A stretch of 64,000 nucleotides of DNA from Mya arenaria (lineage: Eukaryota > Mollusca > Bivalvia > Myida > Myidae): NCBI RefSeq assembly GCF_026914265.1, contig NC_069136.1, positions 23,062,051 to 23,126,050 on the forward strand. The letters run 5' to 3'. The position numbers and the translations under genes are program-made. Positions 11,058-23,423 of the stretch are shown here, in pieces (position 1 is the first letter of the stretch; each line of letters starts with the position of its first letter). The notes beneath the pieces are model-generated. The model saw only the letters and a program-made list of their open reading frames with translations, did not search any database and was not told where the DNA came from.

Positions 11058-14057
11058 AGTAGCAAACACATTCTGTAGCATTAGACGTACACATATATGA
11101 GTAAGATGGTTTTGTTTTAAGATATATTTGGGCAATAGTTATAACCGGCAGAAAGAATGTGTCAAGTGACTTATTGATAAGATAATGTAATAATAACTAT
11201 TGTTTGGAGTTACACCGTAATAATGTGTTAACGTTCATAAGAAATTAATCGAGTTATTTTTAACAATAGCTTTTACTACCAAGATATTTTCTCAAAGTAC
11301 GTTAAAAATAAATGAGAAGAAGTCGTTTTTGTTCCTGCTGTTTATTTTGCATAATTTTCTTGTTAAACAAATCGATTTTGTTGTTTTGCACTTATGTTTG
11401 AATAAAACATTTACACTTGTGTTACACATTGGCAATTTTGTATGTTATTTATCAAAATAGCAATATGGCTTATAAGGTCAACATAATAACCATCTTCACT
11501 AATATAAGGAGTTAAACGTTTTCGTATCATTTTTTCATATTGGGGGAATGTGCGTTTCACATAGGGTAACATGTATGTATTTTTGACATCGTAGCAGTCC
11601 GGCATTTGGCGTCTACGGCGACAGCAACACGTTCTTCTTTTGCAGAAAATAACTTAATTTGCGTACAAAATTTTCATAAAAATCTTGGTTTTGATCTTAT
11701 CCTTTGACATACATACCCTTAAACAAAATGGGTCATCTACAGTTAAGTCCAAACTACCAGTTGATTTCTAGATATTCGGTTTTAGGTCACACTGTTCTCG
11801 GGGATCTTTACAAAAAAGGTTTCAAGACCCATTCCCCTTCCCCTTGAAAAATCACGATAAAAATAATGAAAAAAATAAAAGGGTTCTTGTACACGTGGGT
11901 AACCTATAATTGGCGTAACATAGTCAAAGGTTTAACCATTTTCACGTAACTGTAGCGTAAAGCGTCCATAAGACGGTTGACTTTAAACCGAGCCTTAAAA
12001 TACAGAGGTCATCTGTTAGTCAGCGCCAACCTTTCAATGTAGTGTTATGTTCTGCGACAAAGAGACCGTCGTTATTGCTTGTGCAGATACTGACTTAATT
12101 ATCACTTAACAATTCATGAAGATACTTGACCTGAACGCTCGTGAGATAATTTCCCCCAGTTACACCAGAGTTCTGTTCTTTTACATTTGAAAAAAGGTAT
12201 GCGTTCTCGGTAGGATGGCACACGCAATTCTGTGGAGTTCTACTAATTGTAGAATTTAGAATTTAGAATCGTCGTCCGAAATCATTCAAAATTTCCTAGA
12301 GTTAATATTTCGGTAAAGTAGAAAGGGTACACTTTCTACAGGAATTTAAAGAAACATAAATCGTGCCAAGTGTTTACATTTTACTTTATTTCATATACCT
12401 TTTTCCAATTATTTGTTGACGAAACTGTATCGTACTTGCATTTGCATCGTTTAATGTATGTCCCATAAAGGCACATGATCTCCTTTTTACAAAAAAACAA
12501 CACTTTTGTGACCTTGACCTCTGATCTATTGACCCAATTGTTTGTATTTTTATGTTTTATTTGAATCCATTTCTAGTTCGTTCCCTGAGTAGGAACAAAT
12601 AGTGTATTGTTTTTGAAAGTCAGACCAAGAGGACGATACCTGGTGTTGCTATAATTCATGTGGTCGTCGACGAGAGGCGTCGTCAACTTGCCTTTCAAGT
12701 TTCCACTTCCAGAAGGTGCAATTTCCCTTCAATATTTATGCAAAAAGCTACAGAAACAAACCCAGTAGCAAAAAGTTAAAACATAAACCCGGTTTAGTGG
12801 CACTGGGCAGACGCCAAAGACATAGAACACAAAATCACAAACAAGAAACAAAAAATAACAGCACAAAACTCCACAAACAGCACAGTGCATACATACTATA
12901 TATAAAAAATAGGTATGTTTATCAAGAATTGTTAGTTACCGCCTTGGAACGGTCAGTAAAATGTAAATTTACTGGGGGTTTAAACCATTGTTGTACACAA
13001 ACCTCACTCTGATCCCAACAATCCTTTAAAAAGATAAAACGCAAAAGGTAAATCTTATCAAAGTATGCATTAACTTGAGGAAACTTATCAATAAAACAAA
13101 AAATAAAAAAACCTATAGGTGAACCCCAAGAACTTCTATGATTATAGATCCCAACTCTATCTGCAGACGGAGGTAAACAATTCAGAGCACCTAATGCAAA
13201 AACTTTTTCAAAGATACAATGCAGTCATTGTTAGAAACAGTCTGCCTTATAAAATAAAAGGTTTAAAACTGTGTGATCATAGAATTTCATAATAAAAAGC
13301 ATCATTGTACTGAACTGGCTTCAGATCATTCTGATTGCTCATGAACACATCAACAACTTAAGAACGCCGAATGCCTTACTGCTTTCTGTATACACAATAT
13401 GACCGCCCATTCATAATAATGGGAGAAAACCTTGTAATAGAGTTAATACTTCAATAATGAAATAGCTTCCATCGTTTGCTCCCTTTTAATTTTGGTTGTG
13501 ATAAAATAGAATGAATTCGAATGCCCTTTTTCATTGGAGTCTTGCATAATGTTTGAATAATAGTGACCGATTATGAAGTGTCAGTATATTTACTTGATAC
13601 CCTATTGCTTGGACTTTTTCGGTGAACATGGCACTGTTTCTCATCGCTGATTCGATGTACACTAGAAGCGAATATAAAAGGCCTGTCTCTGTCTGTTATT
13701 TTCTCAACAGAAATGCACAAATACCTGAACCTTATAGCTGGTTATAGTCGAAGAGTTGAATTCTCAGTTTTCGGTTGCGGGTAGTCTAAATTTCTATTAT
13801 TTTTCTTTATTATTATCATCTAAAGGTATTAGCCAGTAGAGAGTGGTAGTCTCGAGTTTAATAATCATAATCTATTTCTGTTTTCTGATCAGGACAGCCA
13901 CTTCATGTATGTACAGCATTTATTTTCAGCATTTACAGCTTTGCCTGCAAACAAACTGTTAAACATAAAAAATAAATAATGATGAAAGTCCTTAAGTTTA
14001 ATATGGTTCACAATTTCGAGGTTTATGCATAGATGCATAATCTGTGAACACGAAATA
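11058..14057. other. Intergenic DNA of copy A downstream of TNF
   Basis: This aligns with about 47,316-49,361 and 54,318-55,393 of copy B, at about 90% identity near the gene and about 97% near the right end. AATAAA-like motifs near 11,306 and 11,400 could serve TNF A polyadenylation. The empty Harbinger target lies at about 12,978 (TTTACTGGGGGTTTAAACC). I see no conserved exon. A frame at about 12,047 that is open in copy B is interrupted here. Confidence 0.6.
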
Positions 14058-14721
14058 CAGTCGAAACTCGATGGCTCGATATTCTAGGGACCGGCCAAAG
14101 TACTTCGAGCCTCGAGAATATCGAGCCAAGCGGAGAAGAAAGAGTATTTATTGGGCATAGTTACGCACCCTAAATTTCGTAATATGAGTTATTCGATTAT
14201 ATTAGAAAATATCATTTTTATTTTTTTATTTATAATAAAAATACATTTATGCGAAAACAAGCAATTGTAAACAATGGGTAACACAAACATAGCTTAAAAG
14301 TTATATCAAAATGCATAGTAATTTAGGCATGGATAACAATTAGAAACAGAACTTAAAGTGATGGCATGTTTATTCAAACTGTTAAACCATTTAAATTCGA
14401 TAATATTTATAATATCAGTCAAGCAATTTTAATCGATTAGCGCCTTGTGCTAAATGAAGCCAATCAAACAAATCAAGGTGTGAGATTCTTAACTGAACCC
14501 GCGAAAATGACATCGACCCAAGCAAACAAATCAAAGTGTGAATTTCTTGTTTGGGACCGCGAAAACGACTTCGAGCGAGGAGAAATATCGACCCTCAAGT
14601 TATCAAGCCATCCGATCGAAATTTATATGAACAAAGAGTAAATAAAAATCGGTCCTTTTAATTTGGTTCGAGCCAACGAGGATATCGAGCCATGAGATAT
14701 CGAGCCAACGAGTTTCGACTG
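14058..14721. mobile_element. Non-autonomous pogo/Tc1-mariner-like element
   Basis: The 664-bp element starts CAGTCGAAACTCGATGGCTC and ends with the matching inverted terminus ...CGAGTTTCGACTG, flanked by TA on both sides (14,056-14,057 and 14,722-14,723). Copy B at about 55,392 reads GAAATAGTTATAA, the exact uninterrupted site with one TA. Subterminal motifs of the type ATATCGAGCC recur inside the element. The CAGTCGAAACTCG terminus and TA duplication fit pogo/Tigger-type elements. The internal 64-codon frame has no transposase motif, so the element is non-autonomous. It inserted after the duplication. Confidence 0.85.
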
Positions 14722-16510
14722 TAGTTATAATTAGTCTGCAATTATACAAGGAGTTAACAAGATCATCATTGTAAACAAAAAAGCGATAACATTTTTCGGC
14801 TTTATTATTGCTTCATATGACGGACTGTTTCCGGTTTATTCAAATTTCTATTTCTTGATTATTTCATTTATTTTAAAATTAAGGAAACTTCAAACAACAA
14901 GTTGATCAGTTCACGATCATTTTTTTCACAAGGATGTAAGTTGTTGGTCCAAACGTTTGTTTTCTGCAAGAAAAAAGACAACTGAATATATTGAAAAAAT
15001 TAAGCGACCTTTTTAAGACCTACCAGAGCAATCGTAATGTCATCTCCGGCATTCTTCGAGATAGACCTCGTCATAGTAGTAAGGATAAACGAAAGGGTGA
15101 TGAGGTCGTCGGCGATGAACACCATTTGTATCCGAGGCTTAATGAAAGCGCCTTTGTACTGAACTAAACAACATGGAAATGAATTGTGTTGATACGTTGT
15201 ATGTGTTTCTTTTAAGGAATATACTAATTATAACATCAAAGTATGTACGCATTTGAATATTAAGATGTTGTTCTACACCTGAAGAATAGTGAGTACACAT
15301 ACAATTTATATGACAGTGAAATGAGTCAATGATATGCTTGAAATAATACATCGGATTAAATGCTTGTATAAACTAAATGATTTAAAAGTTATAATTTGCA
15401 TATTTTTTAAAGCTTTTCCTGCCATTTAAACAAAAAGAGTTTTCGATCTATAAAAAAGCATGACTTGCATTGTACAGAACTTTGTGCACTGTGATGGTTG
15501 GGTGGGTGTAAACGAGCCGCCCAGTCAGCTGAATCAGTTGATTGCCATGTATGTCACTGTTTCAGTATAATAGAGTTCGGGCTGCGCACGGAACATTTTT
15601 GGTGTACCAGTCCTATGGCGTTGGGATAAGGCAAAGTTTGAACTAGCCACCCAGTTAGTTAAATAAATAGAGTACAATACCAATGTGCGTGGGATTAAAA
15701 AAAAGTTGAGTAAGCTAAGATGGCTGTTATCTTGTCTTCTAATAGTAATTTATCACGGAAGATCATGTTTCACATATAGCTCAATTTTCCTCCTATATAG
15801 GCTTTTGATCAACCCAAACATTGAAAGTTTCTGATGAGTACTCAATTGAACATGTTTAATAAACAAAAGCCTAAAACCTTCAATATTTAGTCGGATTACT
15901 AAAGCTTTTAGCAATGTATTCCAGACCTTGTAACATTCTTTTAATTAAACAAGACAAGAAAATAAATTTAAATATTTATTATTGATCCAATAACACTTTT
16001 GTTTCTGTCTAACTCCATTAAATGCAAATATGTTTAATTCCAGCAAATTACAGTTTTGTTAAGATCAACATGTTCCTTTATTTTGTTTTAAATATAAGAC
16101 AAGAAATAACTGAGACATTTGTAAGAAATCAAATGCATTATCGAAAACTAATGATGACACCTCCCAGACTAGGCATGTCAATAAGTAAACACAACAACCC
16201 TATCTTTTCACTAAAAATACATTTTAGTTTGCCAGTAAATGGCATGGCTGTTTGAATAAGACAATACAACAAACAACAATTCCACTAAGCTGCCGACCAA
16301 CTTTGCGGTGATGTTAATTAAAACATTTAGTAATTAACAAATCACACAGAGGAAACTCTAGGCGCGGAAACAAAGCAAAAGTTCTTTTTAATTTTAAGGT
16401 ACAGAATATTGTTCAAATTCACAAATGTCATTTTTTCTTTAACTGATAACAAATTAAACTTTATGGACATTTGGGCCCAACGGAAAACAACAACAAATAT
16501 GCCCAACTAG

Positions 16511-16798
16511 GCTGAACATGTCCGTATTATATGAGCCAAACGACTCAACATAAAAATTAACCAACGGCTAAACCAGTCGGAGAAAGCCATATACTTGTCG
16601 TACGATCAGAAAAGTTTGAATGCTCCGTATACCATTAGAGGCTATGAAAATACCGACAACAGAAGTTGAAGTTCTTAACGATTAAGCTTAGTTGTTAATG
16701 ATTGCCTATCTGCAATTTCATAGGCTGAAAATGTAGATCGTATACTAATTTTAATTAAATATTTTAAGTATAAAAAATACTTACAAAAACAAAACAAG
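16511..16798. repeat. 288-bp block present in copy A, absent in copy B
   Basis: Copy B joins CCCAACTAG directly to GTGGCACTAGTTAGCC at about 57,280. Here the two are separated by 288 bp. The right part of the block (about 16,655-16,745) is an inverted relative of 170-265. That makes an insertion in A plausible. A microhomology deletion in B (AACTAG versus AACAAG) is the alternative. Confidence 0.6.
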
Positions 16799-19539
16799 TG
16801 GCACTAGTTAGCCCATCATTCTGTAATGGTCGTTTATCTTGCATTGTTGTTTGAACTCCTTTTTGGTTGGCCACGATGTACTATTTTCTATAAACCCTTT
16901 TATTCCCAATGTCATTCCTGTTGGATAATGGCCGCGGTTTTGCGAATCCCACGCGAGTGTTACATTAATAACATCAACCCCGGTGAATAGCGTTATATCA
17001 GGGGAACGGTACGGAATGGCTAATGACGTGTAATGGAGAACTGTACATGGACAGGTCACGTGAGGTAAAATAATAACTATTGCAATATCATAACTGCATA
17101 TCGAGGTGTCAAATATGAAACGTTCCTAAGTAACACTAACACAAGAAGTCTATAGAATCTTTTCCTGTTTAAACCTCGGAATGTCAAAATATGATTGATC
17201 ACTCTAAGTGCTGGAGATGATATTTCTGTCGTTTCTATATCAAAATACGAAGTGAAAATTTTAAAGGTATTTTTTCAAATTCTGTCTGAAAGCAAAACAT
17301 TTAGATTTGAACTTATAACGATCGTTTAAATGTATACAAGCGTGTCTGTCATGTCGTTGTTAAGAGTGTTATGCAAGAAACTGAATGTCGAACTAATTAC
17401 AAACACAAAGACTTTTATAATGTTTGGAACATTCAACTTCCTAATGAAAAAAATATCATTCGATTTTTTTCTCTCTTTTAGAAGTTAGAACAAAATGTAA
17501 TCATGCATGTGAAGTACCATTCAGTCATGATCAATAATGATAATCAAAGACAGACGTAGATTTTAACAGATATTGCGTAAACAGTATGAATAAGAGAAAA
17601 ACGATGAAAGTAAAACATTTCATGATTTTGCAATTGCGACCTAGACAGAAGACAGACTTTTAGTCGGATCTATGAATAGTGTATGTATAGAGTATCAAGC
17701 GACGCAAATTTACAACACTAAATCTTGTTTCCGGTAGACGTCATTTCGGTTTGGGTCGGAGAATTCACGAATAATTTACAACAAAAAAACATGGAATCGT
17801 ATAAATTCTTAATTCATGTTAAAATGGGAAAAATTAACATTTTAAAGTTTTTAAATTCTACACAATCCAGCGACAAATGAGTTAAAAGCTGTAGAAAAAT
17901 GTGACTTATCATATTTTATCGAAGTTGTTAACATAAATACAATCAGAATGAACACTTTATATCAGAGCTCATGAACAGTATACATATAGGATCTTTATTT
18001 TGTTGTCAGATGATTTTCATAACATGCATTTTTAAGTAAAAATTAGCAAAACGACATCTGTTTCACCTACGGATGAGCCGAATGCCACAAAGATATACCA
18101 TTTCCCGCACTTCGTGCATTGCAGATATATAGTACCCGAAGTAATGTAAAACCACAGATACATCCAATCGTGTATAAGTAGAACATATACTTAGATGATA
18201 TCAAGTAAATATGACAACTGAAAACTATCCTTTTAAGGAAATTTGCTTTATTTCAAATTGTGACGTCATATCAGGTAATTTGACGTTATAGATGGTTATA
18301 TGTTCATGGCATCATTTCCCGTTAAAATGCATTTGTACTTTACGTCTTTCAAATGTTTTTCACGAAATCAAGATGAAATACCACGTATTAAGGATTAGGT
18401 GGAAAATGTACTGTTGTGTTTAAATAAATCTAAATCATAAATACAAAATGAGAATTAAATGTATGACTTGCTTGAATACTGCCAATTAAGTAAGTTTTAG
18501 TTGTCAAATAATTTGTTTACATAGATGCTTAGTGATATATTTATTGACAAATAGAAAAAGAGCAATCCAGTATTACAGAAATATACGTGATGATTAAACC
18601 CAGAACAAGGTGTAGATCTACCTTGTGATACTTTTTTTATTGAAAATAAGGTCAACTGTTAATAAATAAACTAACATTGTTATTTCATTCTCTAAAAAAC
18701 AAAATTGCTCGTAAATAATGTTGTTTTACTGATGTAATTAAGTATAACATCCTGTACATGTACAACATGTTGAAAGAGTCATGTGTAAATACTACCATCA
18801 TGAATACAATGTACTTAGTATAAGAGCAATAGCGTGCCCGTCTCATCTCCTGTCGACTTCATAGATTTTGGTTAATTTCCAACAAGCCCCGAATTGCACA
18901 CGGAGAAACATTACTTGGTGATTATCCTTAGAAATGTCAGCTGTTTCGAGTGCCTAATTTTCGTTATTGAAACCTTTGTCATTTGTTGAAAAGACTATTT
19001 AATATTCATATCAAAATTGCGAATTAATGGGAAATGCTTATCGCTAACTAGCTTTTTACAACGGCGGCCGCTATGAAATACTGCACATAGACTGTTATTA
19101 CGAGCAAAGATGCAATAATTAAAGACATAGGCCGGATTGTTCAGAACTGTTATAAAGTTAACAATGGAATTAACGACATCGTTGTTAACTTTTAAAGTTG
19201 AAATATATGTCATGATGTGTTCATATATTTAAATTAAACAAGTGCATCTGAAACAGTTGTCTCAACTTTTGTTAGGAATACTGCACATCATAAGTGTATC
19301 TGTGAAACTTACAGGGCAATATTTATTTGAAAGTTAACAATGATAAGGTTAATACCATTGTTGAATTTATCATTTTACTGTTTTGTGATAAAAGTTGCAA
19401 GATTGAGTTAGACAGGAATGATATTCATCATTCATGTAAAGTAATTGAGATAAACTTATATATGTTTAGTCATAATCTTTCTTAATTAAAAAAGTCTTCA
19501 CTGATTGACCAAACACTAATATTAATAAAGTTTAAGCCT

Positions 19540-19790
19540 CAACAGGTTGTTAAAAGGTTTATTTTGTTGAAAGAAGTCTCGATAAATGCTAGATTATTTT
19601 GGGGTAAAAGATCCGTAGTGTATTATTTTGTTTGTCCTTTCGTCTTTTGACGTTTGGTGCAACAATATCATCAGAGTATGGTTTGGGGGTCTAGGTTTGT
19701 CACAGTGTTTTTTAAAATATCTATTTGTAGCTCAGTTTAGGCAAATTTGAATCATCAGACATTAGGCATATTAATTTATGGAGTGAGCAG
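19540..19790 (+). repeat. Repeat unit shared with 30,104-30,360
   Basis: The stretch starting TAAGCCTCAACAGGTTGTTA is duplicated almost exactly at about 60,020-60,260. A clearly older relative, with similarity of roughly 65-70% by eye, lies at 30,104-30,360. Shared landmarks include TTTGTTTGTCC, TTTTGACGTTTG, a cacagtgtttt-like block and AATCATCAGACATTAG. Its nature is unknown. Confidence 0.6.
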
Positions 19791-19915
19791 ACGTATATTA
19801 CGTCATTACTTTAAGTTAGAACGTAATGGAACCTTCTTCCACAACGGAATATATTTTCGATATGTTTTATCACTGAGATTATAAGGTATGTCATGAAGCA
19901 ATGTATACATACTAC

Positions 19916-20074
19916 TGTTAGTAAGGGGTTAGTTTTCCTGCGCCCTGTACCCATATCGGGTCACCTACTAACTCCGTCACGTATATATCACGTCTACAAC
20001 CTGTTTACATGTTCCATTTATTCGGAAAATAAACGCCATATTGGTACTATATAAATTTGGTGCCCGAACATGGA
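19916..20074 (+). repeat. Possible fossil LTR end with primer-site-like motif
   Basis: A segment opening TGTTAGTAAGG and closing at a TGGTGCCCGAACATGGA motif resembles the end of a Gypsy-type LTR followed by a tRNA-complementary primer-binding site. An AATAAA precedes it. No gag, pol or second LTR is seen nearby, so at most this is an old isolated remnant. The same piece is present at about 60,399-60,559 in copy B and so predates the duplication. The motif match is short, so the call is tentative. Confidence 0.25.
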
Positions 20075-20215
20075 ATAATATGGGGTCACCGCGTGACCTG
20101 TTCTGAACATATGCCGTTGCGCCATTTATGTTTGAGGCGTGATACACTTCTATGTTTTACATGTTCATATTATCACTGAGTAAATGATGTTAACAATACA
20201 TGTACGTGTTTTCAA

Positions 20216-20430
20216 AATGTCTCGTTCAGAAAGTCGCATTATTAACGGAACACAATATATTGACTTTAGTAAGAAAGTAAGGCAAACTATTTTAAGAATC
20301 CACACGATAATGCTCCCGGACAGGCCGTGTTCTTTGGAAGGATAGACTATGGCTGGAACAGATGCAGACGTTCGTTTTTGCTTCCGCTTGCGATATTTTT
20401 GTCAAACGCATGATCCCTAGAAAAATAGAA
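20216..20430 (+). other. Segment whose tail is shared with the 30.8-32.3 kb fossil
   Basis: The end of this stretch, GATATTTTTGTCAAACGCAT followed by GATCCCT, plus about 20 bp upstream, recurs at about 32,276-32,312 and at 60,860-60,903. Short open frames exist (for example PGQAVFFGRIDYGWNR at about 20,311-20,358). None is long, and no domain is recognised. It may be the edge of a repeat family rather than a gene. Confidence 0.35.
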
Positions 20431-22739
20431 AAAAACACATATGTATATTTAAAGTTCGATTAATCAAATATTTTATCTTCAAGTTCATTTCATGTTCTAT
20501 TTAAAGATACGTTTGCCAACATTCCTAAGATCTTAGTCTTAATGATGACTTAGCAATTCTTATCTATATGTTTCTACGGTAACAAGGCTCAGGTATACTT
20601 GAAATTCAAATATAGCAAAACTAATGATATATATATATATAACGTACCTCTAGTTGACTACTTTGCATCTGTTAACACGCTATGTATATCGGGTATCTCG
20701 CCTAAATGAACAATCACTTCCTATATCAAAGGAGCTATTACAATTAAGTGTTGGTTTTATAACGATGTGCTTAATCCTCTTTTGATACCGATTATGAGCG
20801 TTTCATTATAACTTGGACTTTTAAAACAAAACAGAGGACAGAGGTTTGTTAACATCTAGATTTATTTAAAAATAAAATAACTGTATACACTAATTTATAA
20901 ACTGTTTAAAATTGTTACATAAAGTAAAATACATGTACTCTTTTTGTTGCTTTTTCTTATTAATCGAACTTTATAACTTGGTTTTACAATTTTCATACAC
21001 TGCATTTACTGTATTTGAGTGGATTGACCCTGTTTCTGCGGCACGAATATTTCTATATTTAGTTAAACAGTAGAGTCTTAACGAAAAAAGAATCCTTTTC
21101 CAAAAACTTTCCTTCAACTCTTCTACATGTTCATGTTTTAACATTACGAGTAATACCATGCTGCTACTTCTGCGACTGTCACCTGTATATTCTAATGCCA
21201 TCATTCTATTTTATCATTATTATCTAAAAAGTTATAATAATGATTTTTGCATATGTTCCAGGAGAAAGTCACTTTATCTTGCCTACTGTGTTTTTGAGCG
21301 ATTTAAAGATGCTGTCTTTGGCAAGGTTACAACATGTGTTTTGATTCTATTGATCGCATCTGGTACGCCCTTTTTCGCTTGCTTTATAATACATTGTATT
21401 ATACTGTATTAAATACTTCTTTAATGTAAATTCAATTAAAATGCTTTTTGTAAAATTTCAAATATATTCTTGATATCAGACTTCATATCAAATCATAGAA
21501 ACTACTTAAAGGGGATTAAAGAAGTTGAATTGAAAGTGTTTATTGTACACATATTTCGAATAAGAAATTGGTGTTTAGTACGAAAAATACGGTTGTGCGA
21601 GCTCATTTTTTATCATCGTGGAAACCAAAATAAAATAATAACGGGTTGTAATAACCCCTTGAAAAACTTCTCATTATCAAATTACCTTATTAGCATCAAG
21701 TGACGACCTAACTGATAACTTCGTTGTAAAGAATATTTCAACATTAACACATTAAACGTTTAAATATTGACAACCTTCTTTTTAATGAAGTCAATTTTAA
21801 AATCGTGTTTACATGTTTGTATTTTATAATAATGAATTACATAAAACTCTTCCGGAGTAACTGTATACCGTTGTGTAATGAATATGCAGGCCCATAATAT
21901 CCGATTATCAATCCTGATTCTGTTGCAACATTACATTTTGACCCCGTTGAAAATGGACCCCAAGGTTCATTTTTCAACGGGGGACTGATAATTTTCGTAA
22001 CGTATCCGTTAACTAATGACCATTCCACGTGTAAAAGTTTGACCCTAATTAAAAAACTGAACAACTGTATTCGGTTCATAGTTCAATTTAAAAACTTACA
22101 TTATTAGTCGGTGCGAATGCTAATCACCATTTTTTAACATTTATGTACTTTCCAGGATTGTAACGGTAATAAATTTAAATAAGTGCTACCATACTTATTC
22201 ACTAAAGTAAAAATATGAAATGTTTGCAAAGCCAAGGACTATTGCTGTGCTGATTCTGGTCAGATATATCAACTTAAAGTTTTGATGCTGATTAATTAAC
22301 ATTTTCACCATTAAGTTTGATGTCTGTGGGAGCATGACGTCCGACAAAAGTTTCGGGTCGTCTGATTAATATAAGTGTCACCATCTTTGCATGGCATACA
22401 CATAATAATGACTGTTATTAATCAGTAAGGCCTAAAACAGTTATCTGAGTTTAGGGCAACGTCCTCAAAAATTATATAGAGTGGGGACACATTTTTTAGT
22501 CAAGTTAAAACAGCAAAGCAGGTCGCAAATGTGTACCATGACATTTCGTATATTTTGTATTCAATTATTCATACCTTTTTTTTAAATGTTATCAACTAAA
22601 AAAGGATTTCACTGTCAACAACAACTTAAAATCGGAACATCGGATTTTATTAGGGTTAAAACAACTCTATGGTCCCTGGGTTTTGTCAGGTAGAGTCGGG
22701 TTGCCCTAAACGTACGAGTATGTGTTGTTGTAGAAAAAA
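20431..22739. other. Near-identical duplicated DNA, no recognised gene
   Basis: This aligns with about 60,905-63,182 at roughly 99% identity by eye. A minus-strand 77-codon frame (20,971-21,204) is identical in both copies and begins just after a TATACAG acceptor-like motif. However, the surrounding non-coding DNA is equally conserved, so there is no sign of selection. A 45-bp hairpin near 21,943-21,986 (CCCCGTTGAAAATG / CATTTTTCAACGGGG) is present only in this copy. Confidence 0.5.
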
Positions 22740-22983
22740 CCTTATTTGCAAAAATCCATGGAAACCAGTTATATGTTTTATGCACTTCTGTTAAACCATT
22801 AATAACGGTTTAAGCCTTAAAACATTAATTTTCAAACGGAAATATGAAAATCTACGATCTGATTGTTTGTCAGCAATCTTCTATCATTGGTCTGCTGATA
22901 TTTACACAAAAATTGGCTTTTTCCAAGACAAAAAATAAAACAAAATGTAAAAATAGTATATCTGTGATAGTGCAGCTTTAAAG
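22740..22983. repeat. MITE-family copy, truncated, in A
   Basis: The right portion matches the element at 44,511-44,877 in reverse-complement orientation. Shared features are CTAACGGTTTAAG-type sequence, CATTAATTTTCAAACGGAAA, TTTGTCAGCAATCTT, CAAGACAAAAAATAAAA and the terminal ATCTGTGATAGTGCAGCTTT. The left terminus is not matched. The duplicate lies at 63,183-63,426 in copy B. Confidence 0.65.
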
Positions 22984-23423
22984 AGCCCCGCATTCGTTTT
23001 ATTACCGGAATTTGATAAGTTGAGCGTAGCGGCGTATACTGCGCTATGTTTCATTTAAAAGTATGAAAAAATAGTGAAGTTATTTTTGTTTAAAGTCCTC
23101 GTTCGAAGCAAAATGTTGCCCTCCGACTTAGCATTTATGACGCAATTTGTACGTGGTATACACACACTGTAAATGAGGCGTTAATATTTCCAATTATTTA
23201 ACCAATCGGATGATTATATTTCTTTCGTAATCATAACATTTGACACAGTTGCATGATCTGATTCATTTTGGGCACATGCCTGGTTGGTAGGTCCAGATAA
23301 AACGCTTCTAGGAGTATACTTTACATTAATTTGTGCTGGCTGATTAGTTAATTTTCTTATGGTCATAATACGGCGCATAAAAATGGCTTAAGTCGTACAC
23401 TGCCTTGATTGTTTTCAGTTTGA

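Larger units (their letters stand above)
14722..19915. other. Intergenic DNA of copy A, collinear with 55,394-60,398
   Basis: Identity to copy B is high (about 96-98% by eye), with small indels. No exon of a known gene is recognised on either strand. A 288-bp block at 16,511-16,798 is missing in copy B. A 92-bp stretch near 55,525-55,615 in copy B is missing here. The region is AT-rich, and its high conservation reflects recent duplication or exchange rather than coding constraint. Confidence 0.55.

Noticed and set aside
20084-20098. Perfect palindrome GGTCACCGCGTGACC as an operator-like site
   Set aside because: Conserved in both copies only because the whole region is nearly identical. No associated gene supports a regulatory role.
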